Positions 54,587 to 62,444 of a DNA stretch of 64,000 nucleotides are shown here, in pieces. The notes beneath the pieces were generated by a model. That model was given only the letters and a program-made list of their open reading frames with translations. It had not been told where the DNA came from and searched no databases. The stretch comes from Lachnospiraceae bacterium (GTDB lineage: Bacteria; Bacillota; Clostridia; Lachnospirales; Lachnospiraceae): contig AP025576.1 in NCBI GenBank assembly GCA_022845955.1, forward strand, positions 4,278,001 to 4,342,000. Direction: 5' to 3'. Position numbers and translations under genes: made by a program. Positions within the stretch are counted from its first letter, which is position 1, and every line of letters starts with the position of its first letter.

Positions 54587-55424
54587 ACTTTCTATACCGA
54601 CGTAAAAGCGTAAGTAGTTTGTCGGACTGTTCTTCCGGCACCGTGCTTTTATCCAGCAGGAATTGTAAATACTCTTCCGAATCCTTTCCCGTACCATTTT
54701 CCGCCGCCAAATCCGCACCCGCTTGAAGGAAACGTTCCAAAAGCAGCAAATCCTCCTCACTAATTATATTATCCTCCACACTATATCTTATCACATATTG
54801 TACAGGCGGCATGACATTATAGCTGCGGCAGACATCAGGCTGATAGTTCAGAAGCAGATTCAGCATATCCACGTTTAATACCGAATTAATCGATCTGCTG
54901 CACACCAGTGCTATGGCGGTATCCGATCCGGCTCCTCCCACCCGATTGACATCAGCACCCGCATCCAGCAGATAAGCTGCCACCCGGGGAGAATCATAGC
55001 GGATTGCCGCCCCCAACGGATTATAGCCCTCATGGGTAATATAGCCATTTAATTCCGGTGCCTCTGCCAGCATGCCGGCAACAAGATCCGTATCATCTGC
55101 CTGTATAGCCTTTACGAAATCATCCGCCTGCGACTGAAGAACCTCTGCCGTTCCGGCGGCGGTCTCCACAGAAACGGTTTTCGGACGGCTGACAAGCAGA
55201 TACAGGACTCCGAAAAAACAAAAGATAAGTAAGGCAAGGATCCCGCTGACAATGGAAACAATTTTTTTGATCCCTCTGCTGCGGAAACGATCCGGGCGCT
55301 TTCTGCTTTTCAGATACAAAACTGCGAAAATAATGCTTACGAGAAAAGCCGCCGCTCCTATGACAAAAATCCCCAGCAGAATCCAAAAAATAAAATTAAG
55401 CAGAATAACACTGAAAAAAGCCAT
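54480..55424 (-). CDS. Membrane-anchored ankyrin-repeat protein, C-terminus replaced by repeat DNA
   Basis: 314 residues from MAFFSVILLNF (ATG at 55424, GGAGAGGAGAGGG upstream). Two membrane segments (about 5-35 and 55-80), then ankyrin-like repeats in the soluble part (GYNPLGAAIRYDSPRVAAYLLDAGADVNRVGG; VDMLNLLLNYQPDV; LLLLERFLQAGADLAAENG). The last ~35 residues, from about YRKSNTPQQ, are encoded by the hairpin repeat element, so the original stop has probably been lost. Role unknown; ankyrin repeats mediate protein contacts. Confidence 0.75.
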   Translation of the reverse strand: MAFFSVILLNFIFWILLGIFVIGAAAFLVSIIFAVLYLKSRKRPDRFRSRGIKKIVSIVSGILALLIFCFFGVLYLLVSRPKTVSVETAAGTAEVLQSQADDFVKAIQADDTDLVAGMLAEAPELNGYITHEGYNPLGAAIRYDSPRVAAYLLDAGADVNRVGGAGSDTAIALVCSRSINSVLNVDMLNLLLNYQPDVCRSYNVMPPVQYVIRYSVEDNIISEEDLLLLERFLQAGADLAAENGTGKDSEEYLQFLLDKSTVPEEQSDKLLTLLRRYRKSNTPQQADGASNLLRSERNTLKCMGIWSTLRFGRC

Positions 55425-55587
55425 CGTCCCTCTCCTCTCCAAAACAGCTGCCGTTATGTATCATTATACATCCCTCCGCCGTCACTGTCACCTGTTTTAC
55501 CTGAAGCGGACTTATGCTATCCGGCGGCCGTTCAACAGAGAATGGGACGGCTGTCCCTGCCCTGCAGGCACGCTTCACAGGACGGGA

Positions 55588-56646
55588 TTAACGCTTTCTG
55601 AGTTTCTCAAAGATTTCGTTATAATACAGGCAGTTTTCCACCGGTGTATTGGGCGGAATATGGTTTCCCACCGCCATGAAAAAGCCGGGACAGGACTTTC
55701 CGATATCCATACAACGCTTCACCTCATTGTAGATATCCTCCCTGCTGCCGCTCAGGAGAATCCTGGTGTCCGCATTCCCAATAAAGGAATGGGTTTTTCC
55801 ATATTTCTCCGCAACATACTTCATATCCGTAGTAGGTTCCATCACAAAACCGTTTACCCCGCAGGCGGCAATATCATCAATAAACTCCGTATAATTCCCG
55901 TCGGAAGTGAAAATAATCTTCTTCCCGGCTTCCCGCAGAGGCGCAAAAAGCCGTTTATAATTAGGAAAAATATACTCCCGGTACCAGTCAGGTCGTGCAA
56001 AGGCACCCGATGTCCAGGTAATATCGTCGTGCACCTTTACCACCGGCGCATCACACAGGGCAAGCGCATTGAAATACTGCTGTATCCATTTTCCATATCG
56101 GTTTGCGGTTTCCCCGAAGGCCTTTGCATCAATCCCCATGGCCATCAGCAGGATATCCCAGCCGAAGATTTCCAGAAGGCCGGAAACCATGGTGATATAC
56201 ACCCCCGTCGTATTGACGGCATCCGGCGTCATCTCCATTTTACTGCGGTAATCCTCATTATACATGGCAACCAGCTTTGCTTCCTCCAGACTGCCGTATA
56301 CTTCCTCCGGTGAAAACGTAAATGCCTCTTCCGGATCCTCAAAGGGACATTCCACCCGGCTGCTGTAATCCGTTCCATCCGCAGCATATTCCGCATGTCC
56401 CATGCGTGTCCTGCACCGTTCCAGGGCATCCGCCCCCACGCGTATATTCCAAACAAACCCATAATCCCATGCCCTGCGGAATGCACTGGCCGCACGGCAC
56501 TGCACCTCGCATGGACTTTTGGAATCCACCTCCATGCCTGTGACCCGGCGTACCAGATCCCAGTGGAAATCCGCGGAATATTCCGTCCGGGGTACCTTTT
56601 CCGGCATTTCCAGACAAATAGCTTCCATTCCTTCTTTATATGACAT
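55588..56646 (-). CDS. Uroporphyrinogen-decarboxylase-family methyltransferase
   Basis: 352 residues from MSYKEGMEAICLEMPEKVPRTEYS, with GAGGAGGAAAAAG before the ATG at 56646. The barrel has VKVHDDITWTSG, IIFTSDGNYTEFIDDIAACGVNGFVMEPTTDM and C-terminal FFMAVGNHIPPNTPVENCLYYNEIF, as in MtaA/CmuA-like cobamide methyltransferases; no HxCx(n)C zinc site is evident. Divergent from an AraC gene, 113 bases away. Substrate unknown; true heme enzymes are unlikely given the context. Confidence 0.8.
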   Translation of the reverse strand: MSYKEGMEAICLEMPEKVPRTEYSADFHWDLVRRVTGMEVDSKSPCEVQCRAASAFRRAWDYGFVWNIRVGADALERCRTRMGHAEYAADGTDYSSRVECPFEDPEEAFTFSPEEVYGSLEEAKLVAMYNEDYRSKMEMTPDAVNTTGVYITMVSGLLEIFGWDILLMAMGIDAKAFGETANRYGKWIQQYFNALALCDAPVVKVHDDITWTSGAFARPDWYREYIFPNYKRLFAPLREAGKKIIFTSDGNYTEFIDDIAACGVNGFVMEPTTDMKYVAEKYGKTHSFIGNADTRILLSGSREDIYNEVKRCMDIGKSCPGFFMAVGNHIPPNTPVENCLYYNEIFEKLRKR

Positions 56647-56759
56647 CACTTTTTCCTCCTCATACCGCTTTATACACTGGATTTTCAACCTGGAATCTAT
56701 TATAATAGCTGCTATGGAAATGTACATTGTTTTATGGAACAGAAAGATGGACTTTTGAA

Positions 56760-57578
56760 ATGAGCAACCAATCCTTTTCCCTGCTGAACACCGACCTGAA
56801 CCGGCTGGATCTGCGTATCGTCGAAAACGGGATATTCCATGGCGATAAAAGCTGGCGCTTTAATGATGTGATATCCTCCTTCAACCGGCTGTATTTTATC
56901 CAAAGCGGAAATGCCTTTATTGAGCGGGACGGTCTCCGCTGTCCCCTGCTGCCCGGAAGGATGTATCTGATCCCGGCAGGCACCAGGTATAATTATGTCT
57001 GCACCTCTCAGATCCAGAAATTTTATATCCATTTTGAGCTGGAGCTTTTTCCGGGAGTGGATATTTTCAACGGGCTAAGGGACTATCTGGATGCTCCCTG
57101 TCCGGACGGCTGTCCGGAGAATCTGATTACCTTTGCACAAAACGGCTCCCTCTCCTGTCTTCTGCGGTTGAAATCCCTGTTTATGGAACTGATAGCCGGG
57201 TTCCTTGCACAGGCGGTTGGAGAAAAAAGCTATGGAAATGACTATGCCGGCTTTTACCGGCAGCATGCGGTTCTGAACTATATTACCGCCCGCCTGAGCG
57301 CCGGGCTGCGCGTTTCCCAGGTAGCGCAGGCTCTCGGGATCCCCCGCCATATCCTGTCCCGCAGCTTCCGTCAGGATACCGGTATCGGGTTAAAGGATTA
57401 TATGGAACAGCTTCTTCTCCAGGAAATTAAAAAACGGATGCTGACCACAAAACAGCCCCTCTGCCAGATTGCAGAAGAGCTGGATTTTTGCGACGCTTAT
57501 TATCTGTCACGCTTTTTCCGGAAGTACGAACAAATATCTCCCAGAGAATACCGGCAGCGCAGGACCGGGCAGGAGTAG
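56760..57578 (+). CDS. AraC-family transcriptional regulator
   Basis: 272 residues from MSNQSFSLLNTD; an earlier in-frame ATG at 56727 exists but neither start has a strong site. N-terminal cupin (YFIQSGNAFIERDGLRCPLLPGRMYLIPAGTRYNY), C-terminal AraC domain (LRVSQVAQALGIPRHILSRSFRQDTGIGLKDYMEQLLLQEIKKRML...CDAYYLSRFFRKYEQISPREYRQ). Likely controls the divergent methyltransferase gene. Confidence 0.87.
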   Translation: MSNQSFSLLNTDLNRLDLRIVENGIFHGDKSWRFNDVISSFNRLYFIQSGNAFIERDGLRCPLLPGRMYLIPAGTRYNYVCTSQIQKFYIHFELELFPGVDIFNGLRDYLDAPCPDGCPENLITFAQNGSLSCLLRLKSLFMELIAGFLAQAVGEKSYGNDYAGFYRQHAVLNYITARLSAGLRVSQVAQALGIPRHILSRSFRQDTGIGLKDYMEQLLLQEIKKRMLTTKQPLCQIAEELDFCDAYYLSRFFRKYEQISPREYRQRRTGQE

Positions 57579-57603
57579 TGCGGATATTCTTTTTTATGCC
57601 GCC

Positions 57604-58050
57604 TTATGCATCTATTTCCATCCATTTTTTCATTCCGGAGGAACCGCAGGAAAAACCAAATTTTTCATAGAATTGCTCTTTCCCTTTTACTGCGGTTAAG
57701 CCCACTTCTATTGCAGTGCCCGGCAGCGCAGTGCTTTTAATATATTCTATTAGCCTGTTTACAATACTTTTTCCGATTCCCATTCCCTGGTATTCCGGAA
57801 GGACAATAATTTCCTGCAAATACCAATACATTGCCCCATCGCCCACAAGGCGGCCCATTCCAACCACTTTTCCCTCACTATATGCGGAAACATTGAATAA
57901 TCCATTTTCCAACGCTTTTTCCGCCTGTTTGAGAGGTCTGTCCATGAATCCTGCCGCTACCTTTAATCGTATAAAATCTTCTGCACGTAACGAATTATCC
58001 AACAACACAAATTGTACCTTTTCCACGATATTATCCTCCGCAATCCTCAC
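57604..58050 (-). CDS. GNAT-family N-acetyltransferase
   Basis: 148 residues. The acetyl-CoA motif is VLPEYQGMGIGKSIVNRLIEYI; the C-terminal YEKFGFSCGSSGMKKWMEID is typical. The first codons MRIAEDNIVEKVQFVLLDNSLRAEDFIRLKVAAGF place it in the common small YjcF/YhfO-like group. A GGA-rich site precedes the ATG. Convergent with the AraC gene. Substrate unknown. Confidence 0.87.
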   Translation of the reverse strand: MRIAEDNIVEKVQFVLLDNSLRAEDFIRLKVAAGFMDRPLKQAEKALENGLFNVSAYSEGKVVGMGRLVGDGAMYWYLQEIIVLPEYQGMGIGKSIVNRLIEYIKSTALPGTAIEVGLTAVKGKEQFYEKFGFSCGSSGMKKWMEIDA

Positions 58051-58113
58051 TTTTCCGATATAACGTAACTACGATGGAACTGTATGATCCAACAGAACCC
58101 GTTTACCGCCATG

Positions 58114-58245
58114 CTACAGCAGTCCGTATTCCCTATAGAGTTTTTTCCTGTATTCTCTGTCTTTCGCCGCTCTCAATAAATCTTCTGTCCGGGAAGCGGT
58201 CAGCAGTTTTTCAGTTAATGCAGCAAATTGTTTATCACCCCTTTT
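58114..58245 (-). pseudogene. C-terminal scrap, possibly of an Rpn/PD-(D/E)XK transposase-like gene
   Basis: The reading GDKQFAALTEKLLTASRTEDLLRAAKDREYRKKLYREYGLL, about 44 residues, looks like the helical tail of Rpn-family recombination-promoting nucleases, as far as I recall. There is no start with a binding site and no upstream part, so it would be a remnant. Confidence 0.35.
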
Positions 58246-58413
58246 TCTCCTCTGCGTTCCCCCTGTCTGTCCTGAAGTTCTGAGGCTCCATCTCATTAGC
58301 CTCTATCAGATTCAACCTATAGTTCGCAAGAAAAGGACTCCTTTTAGTTATCAAACTGTCCTATCAGGCAATTCCGGGTCATCGCAGACAGCACATGCCG
58401 GCTATATAAATTA

Positions 58414-59214
58414 TCAGATTGTCGGAGAATGTATACAGATTTCCCTAAGCTCCCGGATCATATCCCCGATATAGCGTTGCCCCTGCCCGTCAAACAGATG
58501 GGCAAACAGTCCATCCAGATTTTCCTCAAAATGGGCGGGAAGAAGGCGGCACTGGGACAGGCATAGGGAAACCAGCTTTTTCTCTCCCGGGTGGGTCTTT
58601 TCGTTCAGGGCAAAAATAACGTCAAAATAGCTCTCCAGGAAAGCGGCGGTACGATGGTTAACACTCACAAAATCCCCGCGCTGCCGCGCTTTCTTTATCT
58701 GCATATCATATGAAGGGAGGACTCCGCCCAGCAGCTTCAGATTCCGTTCGATAATGTTATGCTTCAGGATTTTGGGATAGGGGACTGCATATTCCTGTTG
58801 TAAGGCCGCCAGCCTCCCGTCCCGGTCATACAGAATCCGGCAGGTATTGAGATTATGCCACATACAGGTGGTATATCCATTGGATGCATTCCCTTCTTTT
58901 ACCACCCATCGCAGTCCCCTTTCAAAATCGGGGAGGCTGCGGTAGATAATATCCAGATCTACCCCATTTTTCAGACGGCAGTTATCTTCCCTTTCCCAAT
59001 AGCGGTTATCGATTTCCATACGGTCGCAGTAGGCTGCCAATATGGGTTCCCTTTCCCCGGCCGTAAGCTCCCCGCATACATACACATAGACGTCATAGTC
59101 CGATTTCTCATCTGCATTTCCGGCAGCCCTGGAACCTCCCAGCGCTATGGCCTCCACACCAGGACAGGAGGCAAGCCTGTCCCACAGTTTTGTGATATCC
59201 AATGTCTGCTCCAT
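58414..59214 (-). CDS. Nucleotidyltransferase-fold protein with DUF4037-like C-terminus
   Basis: 266 residues. The N-terminus has the pol-beta-type motif ALGGSRAAGNADEKSDYDVYVYV (GGSxxxG...DxD) and a later acidic residue in LKNGVDLDIIY. The C-terminal part is helical and DUF4037-like. It could add nucleotides to a small molecule such as an aminoglycoside. It starts 4 bases before the stop of the GH2 gene downstream in position, so the two are in one operon. Confidence 0.78.
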   Translation of the reverse strand: MEQTLDITKLWDRLASCPGVEAIALGGSRAAGNADEKSDYDVYVYVCGELTAGEREPILAAYCDRMEIDNRYWEREDNCRLKNGVDLDIIYRSLPDFERGLRWVVKEGNASNGYTTCMWHNLNTCRILYDRDGRLAALQQEYAVPYPKILKHNIIERNLKLLGGVLPSYDMQIKKARQRGDFVSVNHRTAAFLESYFDVIFALNEKTHPGEKKLVSLCLSQCRLLPAHFEENLDGLFAHLFDGQGQRYIGDMIRELREICIHSPTI

Positions 59215-59218
59215 TTCC

Positions 59219-60907
59219 TTATTTCTCCTGAAAATAGTTTCCGAAACTGCGGTAGCTTTCCTTTACGGTTTCATAGGCCAGCTTTGGCCTTCTGTATTCA
59301 TCCACAATCCCTTTGTTGTTCATCGTCCTGGGACGCGAACCGAACCAGCTGTCGCATACGCGCACGTCACAGAACTGCCAGATGTAAAGGCCGCTGCATC
59401 CTTCCCGGGTAAGAACTGCCTGAAGCTGTTCCTTCAACGCCCGGACCTGGTATTCCTCCGACCATTTCACACAGGCAGGGGTACGGTAGCCATAGATGGC
59501 CCCCGCTCCGATTTCCGTGATCAAAAACGGCTTTCCAGCGCCCTCCGATCCGCTCTGTACCCACTGGTAAAGATCTTCCAGATAATCCGCCACAGATGTA
59601 TCATGATACCATTTGGGATAAATATTATAGGACACTACCTCCGGGAATCCCAGGCAGATATCTGTCTTGAAACGGCAGCTGGAGGAGGAACGGGGACGGA
59701 AGGGATCCAGGGCGGCTATCAGCGCATATTGGGAAGCATAGCAGTCCCGGCCATATTCCGTATCGCTTGCACACTCATTTAATATCCCCCAGATATAAAT
59801 GGAAGGATGGTTATAATGTGCGGTGATCATCTCCCGGATGCAATCCTCACACTGCTGTTCAAAATGAGGGTTGCGCATGTTTTCTTCAGAAAGCCCCCTG
59901 GCATGGTTTTCTTCCCATACAAGGATCCCCTGCTCGTCACACAGATCCAGAAACAGCTCGTCGTTAGGGTAATGCACGGTGCGGATGGAGTTCGCGCCCA
60001 TATCCTTAGCCAGCATCAGATCATACTGCATGGCGGTAAAAGGAAGGGCGCAGCCGAACTGGGGATGATCCTCATGTCGGCAGAAGCCTTTTATCCGCAG
60101 CCTGCGGCCGTTGAGCAGAATATCCTTTCCCTCTGTCCTGATCTCCCGGAACCCTGTCCGGTCAATGAGATCATCAATAGCCCGCTGTTTCGTACTGAGC
60201 ACCGCGGAAACCGAATACAGCACCGGAGCTTCCGGCGACCAGCATTCCGCCCAGGGGCAGGGCACTTCCTCTGTAGTAAAACATCTTGTTTCTTCTCCCG
60301 CAAGAACTGCCGGAAGCACGGCAAACGGATATCCGCCGATTTCCACCGCAAGGGACCCTTCAAATCCATCCCCGGAAAGGTTCCTCACACAGATTTCCGC
60401 TTTGCCGTACCAGCCGTCCTTTCTCAGGAACGGGGTCACATGGATCCAGCAGATATAAGCCTCCTCCAGTTCCTCCAAAACCACACCGCGGGAGATGCCC
60501 CCATAAGACTGGTAATCATTCGGTACATGGAGGGCGGAATCCGGCCCGAAGGAGTTATCCGCAATCACCTCCAGCCGGTGGGTCCCCGGCCTGATCCCTT
60601 TTATTACCGCGTCGAAAGGCGTATAGGCATTATAATGGGAAGCCGCCTGCTCCCCGTCCACCAGCACCGATGCCGTATGGCTCACTCCTTTAAATTCCAG
60701 CCGGATATTGCCTTTTGCTTCAAACTCCCTGGAATAAACAGCCTTTCCCCGGTATGAAACCGTGTCCGGATACGTTTCCCAGCAGCCGGGAACCGGAACC
60801 AGGCAGTCCCTGCCCTCTCCCTCTTCCCCCAACGTATGGAAATTCCATAAGGCAGAGGATAACTCCGTCGTCTTTCTGATCTTGTGGGTGTCAAAAGTAC
60901 GTATCAT
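59219..60907 (-). CDS. GH2-family beta-glucuronidase-like enzyme
   Basis: 562 residues from MIRTFDTHKIRKTTE (GGGAAGGG upstream of the ATG at 60907). Jelly roll and immunoglobulin-like domains, then the barrel with SIYIWGILNECASDT (acid/base E) and KPFLITEIGAGAIYG (nucleophile E). MNNKGIVDEYRRPK carries the N-x-K motif that binds the glucuronate carboxylate, which supports beta-glucuronidase over beta-galactosidase. No signal peptide. Gut enzymes of this type release glucuronic acid from glycans or drug conjugates. Confidence 0.85.
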   Translation of the reverse strand: MIRTFDTHKIRKTTELSSALWNFHTLGEEGEGRDCLVPVPGCWETYPDTVSYRGKAVYSREFEAKGNIRLEFKGVSHTASVLVDGEQAASHYNAYTPFDAVIKGIRPGTHRLEVIADNSFGPDSALHVPNDYQSYGGISRGVVLEELEEAYICWIHVTPFLRKDGWYGKAEICVRNLSGDGFEGSLAVEIGGYPFAVLPAVLAGEETRCFTTEEVPCPWAECWSPEAPVLYSVSAVLSTKQRAIDDLIDRTGFREIRTEGKDILLNGRRLRIKGFCRHEDHPQFGCALPFTAMQYDLMLAKDMGANSIRTVHYPNDELFLDLCDEQGILVWEENHARGLSEENMRNPHFEQQCEDCIREMITAHYNHPSIYIWGILNECASDTEYGRDCYASQYALIAALDPFRPRSSSSCRFKTDICLGFPEVVSYNIYPKWYHDTSVADYLEDLYQWVQSGSEGAGKPFLITEIGAGAIYGYRTPACVKWSEEYQVRALKEQLQAVLTREGCSGLYIWQFCDVRVCDSWFGSRPRTMNNKGIVDEYRRPKLAYETVKESYRSFGNYFQEK

Positions 60908-61006
60908 AGCCCTTCCCTTTCTTTTTTCGCCAGTTATGATCAAATCCGGCAGACCGCTTTTTGACTGTGGCCTGCCAAATTCACTCTTTTCCTATTATAA
61001 CGCTTT

Positions 61007-61921
61007 TTATTCCCGATTTCCATCTTTTCGATCCGACGCTTTGCGTATCGGCGGCGGTAATTTAGCTTTCCCGTTCACCCCCCTGCCGATCTGCTTCCGT
61101 TTCACAGGAAACTGCAGCGTATTTCCTCTGCTCGACCGGATATAATCCAGAGCGCCCTCCAAATCCTTTTCTCCATGAATATGATACGCCGGATATGTCG
61201 TATCCACAAAAAGGGGAATATCCATACTTCCGGACCGGATACAGAAAAACAGGGCTTCCTCCTGCTGCGCCGGATCCCTGGCCGGAACAAAACGGATTCC
61301 TCCTTCCATAGACGCCCTGTCTATATAGGTGCAGCTGCCCAGCCCTCCGGCCTCATACACTCCGGATACCTTCAGACGATCTGCAAACTGGCGTTTCCTG
61401 CGGTCCGCTTCTTTTTTATACAAAGCTGCGTTTCTTTTATCCGAATTCGGCGCCCTCTCTTCCATAAGCCATGCATTTGGCCCGGAGGAATGCCCGGCAT
61501 TGCTTTTCGCCCAAAACAGTTCCGAAATGACCCCTTTTTTAGCCGCCCTTAAATATTCCACCAGTTCGGGATGCACAATCAAATCGGAATCAACAAGAAA
61601 TACGGCATCATAGTCATTCTGCATGGCATACCGGATAATCCGGTTCCGGTATCCGGCAACGCGTACAAGCTGTGTTTCTTTCCGTAAAGCCGAATCCTCC
61701 GCCGCAATTCCCTTCACAGACGGCAGAACCGTAACCGAGGAGCCATCCCTTTTAAAGTCTGCCAGAAGCTTCCCTGAAACTTCACTGTCATTGTCATCAA
61801 TGAAAATATAATCTATATCAAATCCCTCATGCTCCACACTTTTCAGGGAAATCAAAAACGCCCTCAGGACACAGGCTCTCTCCCGCACCGGGCTGCCGAT
61901 CAAAACTCTTTCCTTTGCCAT
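61007..61921 (-). CDS. GT-A-type glycosyltransferase
   Basis: 304 residues. VLIGSPVRERACVLRAFLISL starts a Rossmann-like fold; DYIFIDDND and the DxD motif DAVFLVDSDLIVHPE (metal and nucleotide sugar) follow. C-terminal YPAYHIHGEKDLEGALDY, then a basic tail. A cytoplasmic transferase adding sugars to an unknown acceptor. It stands alone; a 99-base gap separates it from the GH2 gene. Confidence 0.75.
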   Translation of the reverse strand: MAKERVLIGSPVRERACVLRAFLISLKSVEHEGFDIDYIFIDDNDSEVSGKLLADFKRDGSSVTVLPSVKGIAAEDSALRKETQLVRVAGYRNRIIRYAMQNDYDAVFLVDSDLIVHPELVEYLRAAKKGVISELFWAKSNAGHSSGPNAWLMEERAPNSDKRNAALYKKEADRRKRQFADRLKVSGVYEAGGLGSCTYIDRASMEGGIRFVPARDPAQQEEALFFCIRSGSMDIPLFVDTTYPAYHIHGEKDLEGALDYIRSSRGNTLQFPVKRKQIGRGVNGKAKLPPPIRKASDRKDGNRE

Positions 61922-62032
61922 CCATACACATCCTTTCTAAAACAAATCCGGTTTCATTTATTATCCTTTTTTCGGGATGTTATCTCCCATTTCGATACCC
62001 CTTACTCTTTCTTCTCCCTTGCGGGAAAAATA

Positions 62033-62063
62033 AAAAGCCACTTTTATCAAAAAAGTGACTTTT
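62033..62063 (-). terminator. Terminator of the second methyltransferase gene
   Basis: On the minus strand AAAAGTCACTTTT and AAAAGTGGCTTTT pair, followed by TTATTTTT. The fold-back element lies between it and the methyltransferase gene. Confidence 0.65.
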
Positions 62064-62158
62064 GTCAGGCTTCCATATTTTGTACGGTCAGCACCCGTTC
62101 ACCAGAGACTGCCGATGTAATAAGTATAACAGCAAAGGGAAGCAATGTCAAACTTATG

Positions 62159-62414
62159 TTCTGATGTGGGTGTAGATAAAAAAGGTAGGCGTCACCCGCC
62201 CCGGCTTCCCTGTGCGGCCTGCTGCCCTGCAAGGATTCCTGTAAGGGGCGTTATAAGCACGCCGGTCCTTAGGCTGCGTCCTTTGCGGCCTTAGTACCGT
62301 TGCGTGATTATCCGAGCGGAAGCGTCCCCTGGAAGGAACCTTGCAGGGCAGCAGGCCGCACAGGGAAGCCGGGGCGGGTGACGCCTACCTTTTTTATCTG
62401 CACCCTTCTGATGT
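62159..62414. mobile_element. Fold-back element, copy 2 (67-nt arms, 104-nt core) with 9-bp target duplication
   Basis: The arms 62168-62234 and 62339-62405 are perfect inverted repeats except one base; outer end GGGTGYAGATAAAAA. The core 62235-62338 begins ATTCCTGTAAGGGGCGTT and ends AAGGAA, as in copy 1. TTCTGATGT stands at 62159-62167 and again at 62406-62414, directly abutting the arms, so insertion with a 9-bp duplication is visible. Together with the terminator it fills 61922-62444. Confidence 0.88.
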
Positions 62415-62444
62415 ATGTGCGGAAGGCTGCATACATATTAAATC

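Noticed and set aside
55252-56313. A 353-codon plus-strand frame opposite the methyltransferase
   Set aside because: A shadow of the UroD-like gene, with low-complexity His/Arg/Pro-rich content.
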